Assembly (NCBI GenBank): GCA_965230375.1
Contig: CBDDKU010000006.1
Location: 1 to 64,000 of the forward strand
DNA: 64,000 nt
Direction: 5' to 3'
From: CBDDKU01 sp965230375
Lineage (GTDB): Bacteria; Bacteroidota; Bacteroidia; Flavobacteriales_D; Cryomorphaceae
The notes under the pieces: model-generated
Database searches by the model: none
The model's input: the letters and a program-made list of their open reading frames with translations, nothing else
Told to the model about the DNA's origin: nothing
Program-made: the position numbers and the translations under genes
Shown here: piece after piece, positions 1 to 9,051 of the stretch
Numbering within the stretch: the first letter of the stretch is position 1
How the letters are laid out: each line of letters opens with the position of its first letter

Positions 1-488
1 CAGTTTTTCAGAGATACGAAGGGGCCATCGCCGATATTGAAGAGTTAGATCGATTGGTTGATTATGATATTGGTGGTTCGGTAAACGGAGATTACCACCT
101 CGATATAGCCAGAGCACTATGCTACAAAGCCCTTGGAGAAAAAGAAAAGGCTGCGTCGATCATTGAAGAGCACATCAATTCCGAAGACTACTATCAGGGA
201 CTTTTTGACTATTTGCATCTCGGCGTGCTTTATTTCGATCTCGGGGAGTACGATAAGGCTCAAACCGCATTCGCTGCCCAAAACGAACACAACCCACTTG
301 CCGAAACCGACTACTACCGGGCTCTCTGCTACGAAGCTCAGGGAAATCTGGCTCAAGCCCAAGCGTGGATGAATTCGGCTTTTGAAAAGTACCAAGCTCA
401 AACTCGGATGCTCGAGTCCTACACCCACCACGAAGACAAAATCTATCTGGCGGATATCGAAAGGGAGTTGGAGCGAATTCAACATTAG
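1..488 (+). CDS. TPR-repeat protein, C-terminal part (5' end outside window)
   Basis: The reading frame is open from base 3 at the window edge to the stop at 486-488, so the gene starts upstream and only about 161 residues are seen. Two or three tetratricopeptide-like helical pairs are visible: an A-L-C-Y-K-A-L-G-E pattern, an L-G-V-L-Y-F-D-L-G-E-Y pattern, then Y-Y-R-A-L-C-Y-E-A-Q-G-N. TPR proteins are usually scaffolds for protein contacts, but nothing here gives the partner or cellular location. A TTG within the frame at 54 is unlikely to be the true start because coding-quality sequence continues upstream of it. A hairpin terminator follows. Confidence 0.7.
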   Translation, partial: VFQRYEGAIADIEELDRLVDYDIGGSVNGDYHLDIARALCYKALGEKEKAASIIEEHINSEDYYQGLFDYLHLGVLYFDLGEYDKAQTAFAAQNEHNPLAETDYYRALCYEAQGNLAQAQAWMNSAFEKYQAQTRMLESYTHHEDKIYLADIERELERIQH

Positions 489-509
489 AATTATTCAATT
501 AAACCCAAA

Positions 510-537
510 AAGCCCTCCAAACTACTTCGAAGGGCTT
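510..537. terminator. Bidirectional intrinsic terminator between TPR gene and icd
   Basis: Inverted repeat AAGCCCT / AGGGCTT between two convergent genes. Read on the minus strand the stem is followed by TTTTT, so it best serves the isocitrate dehydrogenase gene. On the plus strand only a weak T run follows. Confidence 0.65.
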
Positions 538-571
538 CTTAATACCTTGTACTTAGTACTTAATACGAAAC

Positions 572-2796
572 CTATATTGCCGCTAAAATGCCATTGAGCG
601 TTTCGCTAGGGCGCATGGCAGCGCTCGCTTTGGAATCTTCCGGCATATAGTAGCCGCCTAAGTCTACCGGGCTACCTTGAGCACCAATCAACTCTTCGTT
701 GATTTTAGCTTCATTGGCCTTAAATGCGCTCGAAACTTCAGCGAACTTAGCTTTCAAGTCGGCGTCTTTGTCTTGGTTGGCCAAGGCTTCGGCCCAGTAC
801 ATAGCCAGGTAAAAATGGCTTCCGCGGTTGTCTAGTTCATTCACTTTTCGGGATGGAGACTTATTCTCATCGAGAAATTTTCCTGTGGCTTCATCCAGTG
901 TTTCTGAAAGCACCATCGCTCTGTCGTTTCCAGTTGATCTTGAAAGATGCTCAAGAGATGCAGCCAAGGCCAGGAACTCACCAAGAGAATCCCATCTCAA
1001 GTGGTTTTCAGTTTCAAACTGCTGAACGTGCTTTGGAGCCGATCCACCAGCACCTGTTTCGAATAGGCCACCACCATTCATCAAGGGTACGATAGAGAGC
1101 ATTTTTGCACTTGTACCGAGCTCGAGAATAGGGAAGAGGTCAGTAAGGTAATCGCGCAATACGTTTCCGGTAACGGAGATAGTGTCTTTTCCATCTTTAA
1201 TTCGTGCTAACGAGAAGCGAGTAGCCTCTACAGGAGACATAATGTGAATCTCTAAACCAGTAGTGTCGTGTTCTGGCAAGTACTGATTTACTTTTTGATC
1301 AATTCGGCATCGTGGGCTCTGTTTTCATCCAGCCAGAATACCGCAGGGGTATTGCTCGTTCTTGAACGCGTAACCGCAAGCTTCACCCAATCTTTGATCG
1401 GAGCATCTTTGGTCTGGCACATTCTGAACAAATCGCCTTTTTCTACATCGTGGCTGAAAATCACATCGCCGTTGTTGGCAATCACTTCAACTTTTCCTGC
1501 GTCATTCATTTCGAAAGTCTTGTCGTGCGAACCGTATTCTTCAGCTTTTTGAGCCATAAGCCCAACATTTGGTACTGATCCCATGGTCACAGGGTCGAAT
1601 GCACCGTTTTCCTTACAGAAAGCTATAGTCTCGGCATAAACTCCAGCATATGAGCGGTCTGGGATGATGGCTTTAGCATCTTGCGCTTTTCCATCTTTGT
1701 TCCACATTTTACCCGATGTACGGATCATGGCAGGCATAGATGCGTCGATGATGACATCACTTGGCACATGAAGGTTGGTAATTCCTTTATCGGAGTTGAC
1801 CATAGCTAGGTCTGGACCATCAGCGTAGGCCGAAGCGATATCGGCTTCGATAGCAGAGCGCTCTGCTTCGGGCATTGAAGCAATTGCGTCCAGTACATTT
1901 CCAAATCCGTTTCTTGAGTCAGCACCTGCAGCCTTTAGAGCAGCTCCGTGTTTTTCAAAAACATCTTGGAAGAATGTTTCTACGACATGACCGAAAATAA
2001 TCGGGTCAGAAACCTTCATCATAGTGGCCTTTAAGTGAACTGAAAATAGCACGCCTTGAGCTTTGGCTTCTTCACGCTGAGCGATCAAAAATTCGCGCAA
2101 CTTTGAAACGCTCATCACCGCTGCATCGATTACTTCTCCTTTTTGAAGACTCAATCCAGACTTAAGTGTTTCCGTACTTCCATCATTTCCTTTGAAAACG
2201 ATGTCAACAGAACCAGCATCAGCCATGGTATGCGACTTTTCACTTCCGTAAAAATCGCCGCTTTCCATGCTCGCTACATGAGACTTAGAATCAGAAGTCC
2301 AAGTGCCCATGCTGTGTGGGTTTTTGCGCGCGTATTCTTTTACGGCTTTTGGTGCTCTTCGGTCAGAGTTTCCTTCACGTAGCACGGGGTTTACTGCTGA
2401 TCCTTTTACGCGATCGTATCGCGCTTTAATGTCTTTCTCCTGATCATTTGATGGAGATTCTGGATAATCTGGTACAGCGTATCCCTTTGCTTGAAGCTCT
2501 GCAATTGTCGCATTAAGCTGAGGAATGGAAGCTGAAATATTCGGAAGCTTTACGATGTTGGCTTCAGGTGTCTTTGCCAACTTACCTAACTCACTTAGTG
2601 CATCTCCAATGCGTTGATCTTCTTTCAAAAACTCAGGAAACACAGCCAATACTCGACCAGCCAACGAAATGTCTCTGGTTTCCACCTTTATACCTGCAGT
2701 GTCTGTGTAGGCTTTAATAATTGGTAGCAATGAATACGTCGCCAAAGCAGGAGCTTCGTCTGTTTTTGTATAAATGATCCGTGAGTTTTCTGACAT
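572..2796 (-). CDS. icd: Monomeric NADP-dependent isocitrate dehydrogenase, interrupted by a -1 frameshift
   Basis: Oxidative decarboxylation of isocitrate to 2-oxoglutarate in the TCA cycle. The N-terminal 502 codons (1288-2796) and the following frame (572-1279) together match the roughly 741-residue monomeric IDH family end to end. Recognisable family stretches include VFWLDENRAHDAEL near the break, then SPVEATRFS, TGNVLRDYLTDL and NGGGLFETGAGGSAPKHVQQ. The first frame stops right after ...AELIKK. One extra A in the 5-A run of the sense strand (T run near 1291-1295), or a -1 slip at C-AAA-AAG, restores I-K-K-V-N-Q-Y-L-P-E-H-D without a gap. Both halves look intact, so this is a sequencing error, a fresh mutation or ribosomal slippage, not an old pseudogene. 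The start is ATG at 2796. Confidence 0.9.
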
Positions 2797-2902
2797 GATC
2801 TAGTCTTTTATGGTTACTATTTTTCTTCGAAAGCAGAATATACCACCATCAACAGAGTGGCATATTTGAGTCCGCGAAGATACTAAACTGAATGATAAAG
2901 AA

Positions 2903-2927
2903 TCGGCCATCCTGAATGGATGGCCGA
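2903..2927 (-). terminator. Intrinsic terminator of the large subtilase gene
   Basis: A perfect 10-bp stem, TCGGCCATCC / GGATGGCCGA, with a 5-base loop starts 7 bases beyond the stop codon of the subtilase gene. The trailing T run on the minus strand is weak (TTCTTTATC), so the strength is uncertain. Confidence 0.65.
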
Positions 2928-2933
2928 ATGTTT

Positions 2934-5900
2934 TTAGTGTTGAACCACGAGCTTGGATTTATCGACCAAGCTTTTGTTTTGATAGACTTCGACCAGGTAA
3001 ACTCCTGTGGCGAAATCTTGAACATTTACATCTACTCTGTATGCCTCAGCATGGGTCTGGTAAATGACTCTTCCTTGAAGGTCTCTAATGACCAAGTCGA
3101 ATGGCTCATCCAAATTGATGGATATTTGAGTTGTTGCATTCGATGGATTCGGGAAAACCTTCAGGGCCACGTCGCCTTCTGGTTCATTTCCGTATTGCGG
3201 TATGACGAGCTGCGAATTCAGGTCTGTGGTTTGCGGAACACAGTCTCCAGCTTCGTATACCTGTACATTTCTAAAGCTCGAATTGTCACCCGTACCGGTG
3301 TCGTTATCACCAACAAAGCACAACCTGTTGAATGTTCCCGTGTAGAAATTACCTACTGGAATGGTGTACTGTGTCCACCCAGACACGTAATTATCATAAT
3401 TGGTTATTCCCCAATTCTGTGTTCCGTGCACTTTGAAGGTGTAAGTAGTTGATATACTGTTGTTAGTGTCAAAACCAATTCCGTGAATTTCTCCTTGAGA
3501 TGTGCTCTGGAACTCAAAACTTATAACCGTGTTAGGGGTGACCACATAAGTCATTGGAATAGACTTCCAAGCATTATTTGCGATATTGAGCTGCGCACCA
3601 CCGCTACCAATTGAGAAGCTACCCTGGTCTTGGACTCCACCGTAACTATCTACTCCAAGAGCATTGAAATCTATTGTCGGACAGTCGTTCGAACTAGTTT
3701 CACCAGCACAAAGGGCTAAATATTCAAAACCCGTGAAGTCGCCTCCATCATGAAGGATGTTGTCTTCGCTATCGATAATCTGATATGATCCACTACCATT
3801 GGAACAACAGAGTCCATTGTTTCCATTGTCGAAAATACTGAAGGAGAAACATGATGTTTCCAGACATACCGTTTCTATCAAAGTGGTGTTTGCCAAATTG
3901 CTTCCATACATGGCGCTAACTGCGGCAATCTGATTATTGTCATCGTAAATAATCCATGAGATTTCCGAAGGATTTCCATCAAAATTGAAAACGATATCAA
4001 TCTCTTCACCAGAACAATCAGACCCTGATGACTCAAAAATCGACAAGTTATCTATGGCCATATCGCTTCTCCAGCCGTTTCCAGTAGTCCCTTCAAATCG
4101 GAGTTTTACTCCCGACTCACCATCAAATTGGCTTAGAGATACTTCCGCTGTTTTCCAGGTGTTTCCCTGATCACCATTAAGACTCCATAGCGAAATCCAG
4201 TTGCTTCCTTCGGTTTGCGCAAAGAGCTCGAGAGACCCCATATTTGAGCCATACATGTGATAGTCAAATGAAATCATCATGTTACTTCCATTTGAAAAGT
4301 CAAAACAGGATGACTCGATGATTGCATTTTTTGAAGGGTAGTTGGGGCTCGAAGCTTCAACATACATATAATAGTTGCCTTCACTCGCTGAGCCCGGACC
4401 TGTTGTGCTCGAAGGTGTGCCGCTTGCATCGCGTGTCCAATCGAGTAGATCATCTCCAACTTGATTCCAATCAAAAGTGCTGGATTCAAAGCCTTCCGTG
4501 TATGGGAAATTGTCAATTACATCCTGACAATAAGAGATTGGAACAGCTTCTCCTATACTCAATCCATCCACCGCAATATCGCTTGTATAGCCCGTTCCAG
4601 TAGTTCCAACCAGACGTAACCTAAGCTCGGTGCTGCTTGAGTATGCAGATAAGTCTACAACTGCAGGGAACCATGTGTTTCCTTGATTCCCGGAAATTGA
4701 CCAAACTTCATCCCAGGAAGATCCGTCTGTGCTTGCTTGCAAGCTTAATGAGCCCATCGATGTTCCATACATATGATAGTCAAACATCACGGCGGGATCG
4801 CTCAATGACGTTAGGTCGAAACAAGGTGAATTCAGTCGAGCCGTTTTACTCGGGAAATTAGGCGAAGACGCTTCGACGTAGATATAGTCACTTCCCTCGC
4901 TTGACCCTGAAGGTCCTGTATTGCTAGACGGAGTAGACCCTGTTCGAGTAGACCAGTTGATATCATCGAAACTGTCTTGTGTCCAGTCGCCAAATCCGTT
5001 CTCATATCCTTCGGTGTATGGAAACACTCCGATCGTAGAAGTACACTCGTTAGTAGGAATGCTCAATGTACTGATCGCGTCATATGCGCTAACCCGACCA
5101 TGACCATAGGTAGTGTCGAACCCTGAAGATCCCATGTCTGTCGCATTGTCTTCGATTAGCTGTCTTACTTCGTCTTCTTCTAAACTTGGGTCTACAGACA
5201 GTATAAGCGCCGCAACACCTGATACAACTGGACATGCTGCAGATGTACCACCAAAACCACTTGTATAAGAGCCTGAAGAGTAACCTGCGCTACCGGTACG
5301 GTCAATAGTATAGACCGAGGCACCCGCTTGTCCGGGAGCAGAGTTTGATGGAGCAACCACATCGAGGGTTGGGCCTTCATTCGAGTAGTTTGAAATTGAG
5401 CCCATGTTGGTTACGGCACCTACAGCCATCACGTATGATAGGTCTGCTGGGTAATCCACACATGTCTTATACCCATTTCCTGATGCAAAAACGACCACAG
5501 ATCCCAATCCACCTCGGCCATTGTTTCTGGCATTGTTGATGGCATTATTGAGTGCAGAAAGCGACAGTGTACAGGAAGTATATCCCCAGCTATTGCTAAT
5601 GACATCAGCACCATTGGTTCGGGCCCAATTAAAAGCTGCAGCTAAATCTGAAGTTGTTTCGCTTCCTTGAAAAATATTTACGCTCAATAGATTGACCCCC
5701 GGCGCCACACCTCGCACACCTATGGTGTTGTGACTAGCGCCAATTATTCCAGCGCAAGCTGTACCGTGACCATCATTATTCGAAACCGGGTCTCCATTTC
5801 CGTTAGTGGCAGGAGTGTGACCATCAATAACTTTTGAAACTCCCGAACTATTCTCCAAGTCAGGGTGATTGTCTTGAACTCCATCGTCAATGACAGCAAC

Positions 5901-6575
5901 GGTTATGGATGAATTTCCTGTGGTAATTGCCCAAGCTTCCGGAGCGTCACAATCAACATCTACCTGACCCGTATACCCTTGAACAGTTTGTCCCGTATTG
6001 TTCATCTGAAACTGGTTCGGGTAATTGGGGTCTGAGAATTTAGTGTGGTTAGCATAGAAGTTAGGATGCGCCCAGTTCACATCGCCACTTTCCACCAGCT
6101 GATTCGAAATGTGTAAGGTCAAATGTGGATTCTGCGCCTTCCCGATATAGCTACCGTATTGATCTTGTCGCACATCTACGGCTAAGTCTTTCAATACGTC
6201 TCGAACTTTAGCTTCTGCACCAGGTTTTGGCTCGAATAGTAGCTCATATCCGAGCCACATGTCAAAACCATCTTCGAGTTCGTACACTGGCACAATGCTC
6301 AAGATTTCCATATTGCTGAGCAAAGGATTGTTCTCCAGACTTTCATTCGTTTCAATAATAGCCATCCGATATTTTTCGATGGACTTCACCACAACGAATG
6401 AATCGCTTTTTCGATCGAATGATTCGTAATCGGTATCAGATGCAAAATGGATTATGTGGGCATCTTCTCTCGGAGTCAGATTCTGAACGCCCTTGTCACC
6501 ATAAAAGTAGTTTTGAGAAAAAAGGAGTGGTGTGGCCAGAGCAATGGCCAGGGTAAGCAGTATTAGTCTTTTCAT
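2934..6575 (-). CDS. Secreted subtilisin-like serine protease (S8) with MAM-like domains and T9SS sorting domain
   Basis: 1213 residues. A signal peptide covers about residues 1-20 (cleavage near LLFS-QN). The S8 catalytic domain lies at about 215-505, with Asp230 in VAVIDDG, His270 in GHGTACAG, oxyanion Asn367 in FASGNG and Ser445 in GTSAACPVVSG, so the triad is complete. Two MAM/jelly-roll-like repeats follow from about 511 and 683; each begins with FPYTEG(Y/F)E and contains WTR-type and PS-K-R/N-A elements. Further beta-rich domains precede a C-terminal type A sorting domain (about 1140-1213: VFPNPS, GVYLVEVY). The protein should be exported by Sec, then by the T9SS, to the surface or medium, where it probably degrades protein. 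Its transcript appears monocistronic, with a terminator immediately after it. Confidence 0.93.
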   Translation of the reverse strand: MKRLILLTLAIALATPLLFSQNYFYGDKGVQNLTPREDAHIIHFASDTDYESFDRKSDSFVVVKSIEKYRMAIIETNESLENNPLLSNMEILSIVPVYELEDGFDMWLGYELLFEPKPGAEAKVRDVLKDLAVDVRQDQYGSYIGKAQNPHLTLHISNQLVESGDVNWAHPNFYANHTKFSDPNYPNQFQMNNTGQTVQGYTGQVDVDCDAPEAWAITTGNSSITVAVIDDGVQDNHPDLENSSGVSKVIDGHTPATNGNGDPVSNNDGHGTACAGIIGASHNTIGVRGVAPGVNLLSVNIFQGSETTSDLAAAFNWARTNGADVISNSWGYTSCTLSLSALNNAINNARNNGRGGLGSVVVFASGNGYKTCVDYPADLSYVMAVGAVTNMGSISNYSNEGPTLDVVAPSNSAPGQAGASVYTIDRTGSAGYSSGSYTSGFGGTSAACPVVSGVAALILSVDPSLEEDEVRQLIEDNATDMGSSGFDTTYGHGRVSAYDAISTLSIPTNECTSTIGVFPYTEGYENGFGDWTQDSFDDINWSTRTGSTPSSNTGPSGSSEGSDYIYVEASSPNFPSKTARLNSPCFDLTSLSDPAVMFDYHMYGTSMGSLSLQASTDGSSWDEVWSISGNQGNTWFPAVVDLSAYSSSTELRLRLVGTTGTGYTSDIAVDGLSIGEAVPISYCQDVIDNFPYTEGFESSTFDWNQVGDDLLDWTRDASGTPSSTTGPGSASEGNYYMYVEASSPNYPSKNAIIESSCFDFSNGSNMMISFDYHMYGSNMGSLELFAQTEGSNWISLWSLNGDQGNTWKTAEVSLSQFDGESGVKLRFEGTTGNGWRSDMAIDNLSIFESSGSDCSGEEIDIVFNFDGNPSEISWIIYDDNNQIAAVSAMYGSNLANTTLIETVCLETSCFSFSIFDNGNNGLCCSNGSGSYQIIDSEDNILHDGGDFTGFEYLALCAGETSSNDCPTIDFNALGVDSYGGVQDQGSFSIGSGGAQLNIANNAWKSIPMTYVVTPNTVISFEFQSTSQGEIHGIGFDTNNSISTTYTFKVHGTQNWGITNYDNYVSGWTQYTIPVGNFYTGTFNRLCFVGDNDTGTGDNSSFRNVQVYEAGDCVPQTTDLNSQLVIPQYGNEPEGDVALKVFPNPSNATTQISINLDEPFDLVIRDLQGRVIYQTHAEAYRVDVNVQDFATGVYLVEVYQNKSLVDKSKLVVQH

Positions 6576-6643
6576 GTAAAAACAGAACTTGGTTAAAAAC
6601 TTCGACCGCTAAATCTAACCAATTGATTCTTAAAATGGAAGGC

Positions 6644-7384
6644 CTAATCTACGTTATATAGTGATCCCATTTCAAACATTTGCAAGAGCTCGAACGTGTT
6701 TCGACAGCTGGTTTTGTGAAGCATATTCTTGCGGTAGCCTACAATAGTATGGTAAGAAAGACCTAATGAATCAGCAATAGCTTTGCTATCCATTCCTTTT
6801 TTGAGCAATTCAAATACCTCAAGTTCTCTCTTTGAGAAAAGGTCAACTGGAGAAACATCAATGTATCTTCGGTAACCCGACAGGTCAGCGGTAGGACTAT
6901 CCCAATACCAGCGCACAGCATTCGATAACCCGAGATATGAAATGTCTTGGATAACGGAATAATGCGATCTAAGAGTTCTATTAGAATTCAGGCGACAAAC
7001 CCCAGAAGTGCGTTGTACCTTAATATAAGAGCCGTCTTTCTTACGAGCCCTGAAGGAGATACGGAATGTTGAATCAGTCGTGATGCCATACTTTTGGCTA
7101 AACTGAAGTGTGGACATCAACACCTTTCGCACCACAGGAAGGTCATCGGGGTGAACGAAATTGAATGGCGTGTCAAACGTGAACTCATCTTCTTCATAAC
7201 CCAATAATTCCCTGACCCCTCTCTGGTAAAGCACCTCATTCGTTTTTAGGTCCAATACGTACAAGGCTTCATTGTGAAGCAGCGGATAAGTGGTATAACT
7301 AAACTTTTTGTAAGTATCTTTTCCTTTACCGACATTCAGGTTTTTTGAAATATCGTTGAGCTCTGATTGAAATTCCTCATGCAT
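6644..7384 (-). CDS. PAS-domain LuxR-type transcriptional regulator
   Basis: 246 residues. The N-terminal part (about 35-150) has a PAS_3-like fold with the signature G-Y-E-E-D-E-F, F-N-F-V-H-P-D-D and R-K-K-D-G-S-Y-I-K-V. A C-terminal LuxR/FixJ helix-turn-helix spans about 180-240 (SKRELEVFELLKKGMDSKAIADSLGLS, then the recognition helix in YHTIVGYRKNMLHK). There is no receiver or kinase domain, so it probably senses a ligand or redox state directly in the cytoplasm. It lies downstream of the hairpin array and next to the secreted subtilase on the same strand; a link between them is only inference. Confidence 0.85.
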   Translation of the reverse strand: MHEEFQSELNDISKNLNVGKGKDTYKKFSYTTYPLLHNEALYVLDLKTNEVLYQRGVRELLGYEEDEFTFDTPFNFVHPDDLPVVRKVLMSTLQFSQKYGITTDSTFRISFRARKKDGSYIKVQRTSGVCRLNSNRTLRSHYSVIQDISYLGLSNAVRWYWDSPTADLSGYRRYIDVSPVDLFSKRELEVFELLKKGMDSKAIADSLGLSYHTIVGYRKNMLHKTSCRNTFELLQMFEMGSLYNVD

Positions 7385-7536
7385 ATTTTACAAATTGTCT
7401 CATTTTCAAAAGGTCTTCAAAGCTCTTGCAGGGCGTTAATTCATCGTCGCAAACAAAAATCGTAAATTCTATCTTTTTCTCAAAGATTTATAGACAAGAC
7501 CAGTAATTCTTTCGACGTAATCTTTTTTGGAAAAAA

Positions 7537-7653
7537 ATGAAACCTTGGAAATGGATATGCGTAAACTCAGCCGTAAGCATTTTATTCTATAGCATTTTTG
7601 ATTGGTTGAATGATCCCAGAGTACATCTGGGATCATTTTTTTTACCCCATTGA
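7537..7653 (+). CDS. Possible 38-residue small ORF in repeat copy 1 (doubtful)
   Basis: An ATG preceded by GGAAAAAA opens 38 codons that start M-K-P-W-K-W and contain a hydrophobic middle (S-I-L-F-Y-S-I-F-D-W-L). The intrinsic terminator lies inside the frame and the TGA comes after the T run, so a terminated transcript would lack a stop codon. Copies 2 and 3 of the array shift or stop the frame. I list it because the composition is protein-like, but an RNA explanation fits better. Confidence 0.15.
   Translation: MKPWKWICVNSAVSILFYSIFDWLNDPRVHLGSFFLPH
7573..7643 (+). ncRNA. Candidate small RNA unit, copy 1 (core plus terminator)
   Basis: Conserved core followed by an intrinsic terminator: stem TGATCCCAGA / TCTGGGATCA (7611-7635) and T8. 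The 5' end is unknown; TAATCTTTTTTG at about 7519-7529 is a possible -7 region. No family assignment can be made from the sequence alone. Confidence 0.4.
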
Positions 7654-7729
7654 GACTGATGAATAGGGGCAGTGAAAATTTTCTAAACTTTTTTGAAACC
7701 TAATTTGAACGACCTGCGTACACCGAGAT

Positions 7730-7802
7730 GTAAGCATTTTATTCTATAGCATTATTTGATTGGTTGAATGATCCCAGAGCACATCTGGGATCATTTTTTT
7801 TT
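7730..7802 (+). ncRNA. Candidate small RNA unit, copy 2 (core plus terminator)
   Basis: Same core as copy 1 with one inserted A, then the same hairpin (7769-7793) and T9. TAAACTTTTTTG lies at about 7684-7695, just before GAAACC, at the position equivalent to the T-rich element of copy 1. Confidence 0.4.
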
Positions 7803-7887
7803 ACCCCATTGTGACAGATGAATTGGGTAAATGAAAATTTTCAAACTTTTTTGAAACCTAATTTGAACGACCTGCGTACACCGAGAT

Positions 7888-7957
7888 GTAAGCATTTTAT
7901 TCTATAGCATTTTTGATTGGTTGAGCGATCCCAGAGAAAACTGGGATCGCTTTTTTT
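7888..7957 (+). ncRNA. Candidate small RNA unit, copy 3 (core plus terminator)
   Basis: Core identical to copy 1. The hairpin (7925-7950) carries two compensated pairs relative to copies 1 and 2: A-T becomes G-C and T-A becomes C-G at the stem base (GCGATCCCAG / CTGGGATCGC). T7 follows. This covariation argues that the stem is kept as RNA structure. Confidence 0.4.
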
Positions 7958-7960
7958 GTG

Positions 7961-8500
7961 CTATTTCCTTCTGAAGACGAAAGCTGAAATAAGGGATACA
8001 AGAAGACCGAGTGGAAAAATTTCTAGCAGCGAAATCCCAAACATCACAACGTTGTTTCCGAGATATAGTTCTTTGAATGACGTTGAGTCGGCAATTTCTT
8101 CGGATTTTTCAGCTTCAGTCAGATCAGGGTTGTTTTGAATGGCAATGATTTGTTGTTCAAAGTATCCATCCATCATCCCATTGTCTCCAATTGTATTGAA
8201 GTAGATAATCCATCCAAGTGCATACCCGAGTGAACCCATGACAGCTATTGCCAGACCGGTCTTAAAAGCTGATAAAAATGAAAATGGCTCAGGTCTGAGT
8301 TGTCGTGATACAGATCGGACACCAAGTACAACAGTGGTGAGACCAACCAACATACTGATGTAGCCAATGATTTCACCAGATTCATAATCCATGTTTTCAG
8401 GATCAGGGGTTGGCATAAAAAAGAATACGGATCCGAGTAGAAAGGCTCCGATAAGCCCGAAGAGTAATGTAGATTTTCTCATATCAATTTTTGATGTCAA
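7961..8500 (-). CDS. DUF4199-family integral membrane protein
   Basis: 179 residues with four predicted membrane segments: about 10-28, 47-62, 80-100 and 152-175. The pattern fits DUF4199: an F-S-F-L-S-A-F-K-T-G-L motif at the second to third helix and an acidic loop of about 45 residues before the last helix. The function of the family is unknown. An alternative start at 8482 (MRKSTLLFG) would remove six residues before the first helix and is at least as likely. It lies 72 bases downstream of a membrane LuxR regulator on the same strand, probably in one unit. A second DUF4199 gene is at 56.5 kb. Confidence 0.75.
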   Translation of the reverse strand: MTSKIDMRKSTLLFGLIGAFLLGSVFFFMPTPDPENMDYESGEIIGYISMLVGLTTVVLGVRSVSRQLRPEPFSFLSAFKTGLAIAVMGSLGYALGWIIYFNTIGDNGMMDGYFEQQIIAIQNNPDLTEAEKSEEIADSTSFKELYLGNNVVMFGISLLEIFPLGLLVSLISAFVFRRK

Positions 8501-8572
8501 ACTTCCGAAGCAGTGGTAGAATTGTGGTCATACTAAAGTATGAATTCAATCATACCAAGGGATGAAAGGCGG

Positions 8573-8992
8573 CTAAAGTTCTTGATAGAGCGCCAATACT
8601 TGTGCCCTTGATTTGACATCCATTTTGATGAAAATATTGGAAACATGGGTTTTTACCGTGCTCAGTGAAATATGAAGTACTTCGGAAATCTCTTGATTCG
8701 ATCGACCTAAAATGAGCAAGTCAAATACTTCAATTTCTCTTTGGCTCAAGTTGTATTTTGAGATGTCCTTGGGTCCACTTTCGCCCACCGATTTTCGCCC
8801 CATCCATTTCACGCCTGCATAGATTCCAAAGACCAAAAAGATGATAGCGATAATGGAACCGTACCAGGTACCACTTATATTGTGTTTGAGATTTTCGTAT
8901 TCGGCAATGCTGATGGCTAACCCAACAACAGTAATTACTCCACTCGATACGAGCACTTCAGTCCAGACTTCCTTTTTCACTTTCTTAAACAT
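8573..8992 (-). CDS. Membrane-anchored LuxR-type regulator
   Basis: 139 residues. Two membrane helices (about 14-29 and 44-62) are followed by a LuxR helix-turn-helix at about 78-137 (YNLSQREIEVFDLLILGRSN, then ISLSTVKTHVSNIFIKMDV). There is no receiver domain. The arrangement would tether a DNA-binding domain to the inner membrane. The DUF4199 protein immediately downstream may be its membrane partner; that is inference from adjacency. It is divergent from the SDR gene, with 59 bases between the starts. Confidence 0.85.
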   Translation of the reverse strand: MFKKVKKEVWTEVLVSSGVITVVGLAISIAEYENLKHNISGTWYGSIIAIIFLVFGIYAGVKWMGRKSVGESGPKDISKYNLSQREIEVFDLLILGRSNQEISEVLHISLSTVKTHVSNIFIKMDVKSRAQVLALYQEL

Positions 8993-9051
8993 GGCAATAT
9001 TGACCTAGCTCGAAATAGATTAATTCTTCAAAATCTTATCTTCGTCGCTTC

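Larger units (their letters stand above)
7573..7957 (+). repeat. Three tandem copies of a hairpin/terminator unit, period 157-158 bp
   Basis: This fills most of the 576-bp gap between two minus-strand regulatory genes. The core (GTAAGCATTTTATTCTATAG and onward) begins at 7573, 7730 and 7888. Each core runs into a GATCCCAG...CTGGGATC hairpin and 7-9 Ts. Copies 2 and 3 are also nearly identical over about 85 bases upstream of the core (AAACTTTTTTGAAACC...). Copy 1 is diverged there but keeps GAAACCT and TGCGTA. The regions 7385-7520 and 7958-7960 show nothing recognisable. Confidence 0.9.

Noticed and set aside
2916..3452. 178-codon plus-strand frame opposite the subtilase C-terminus
   Set aside because: Shadow frame; the minus strand encodes the sorting domain there.
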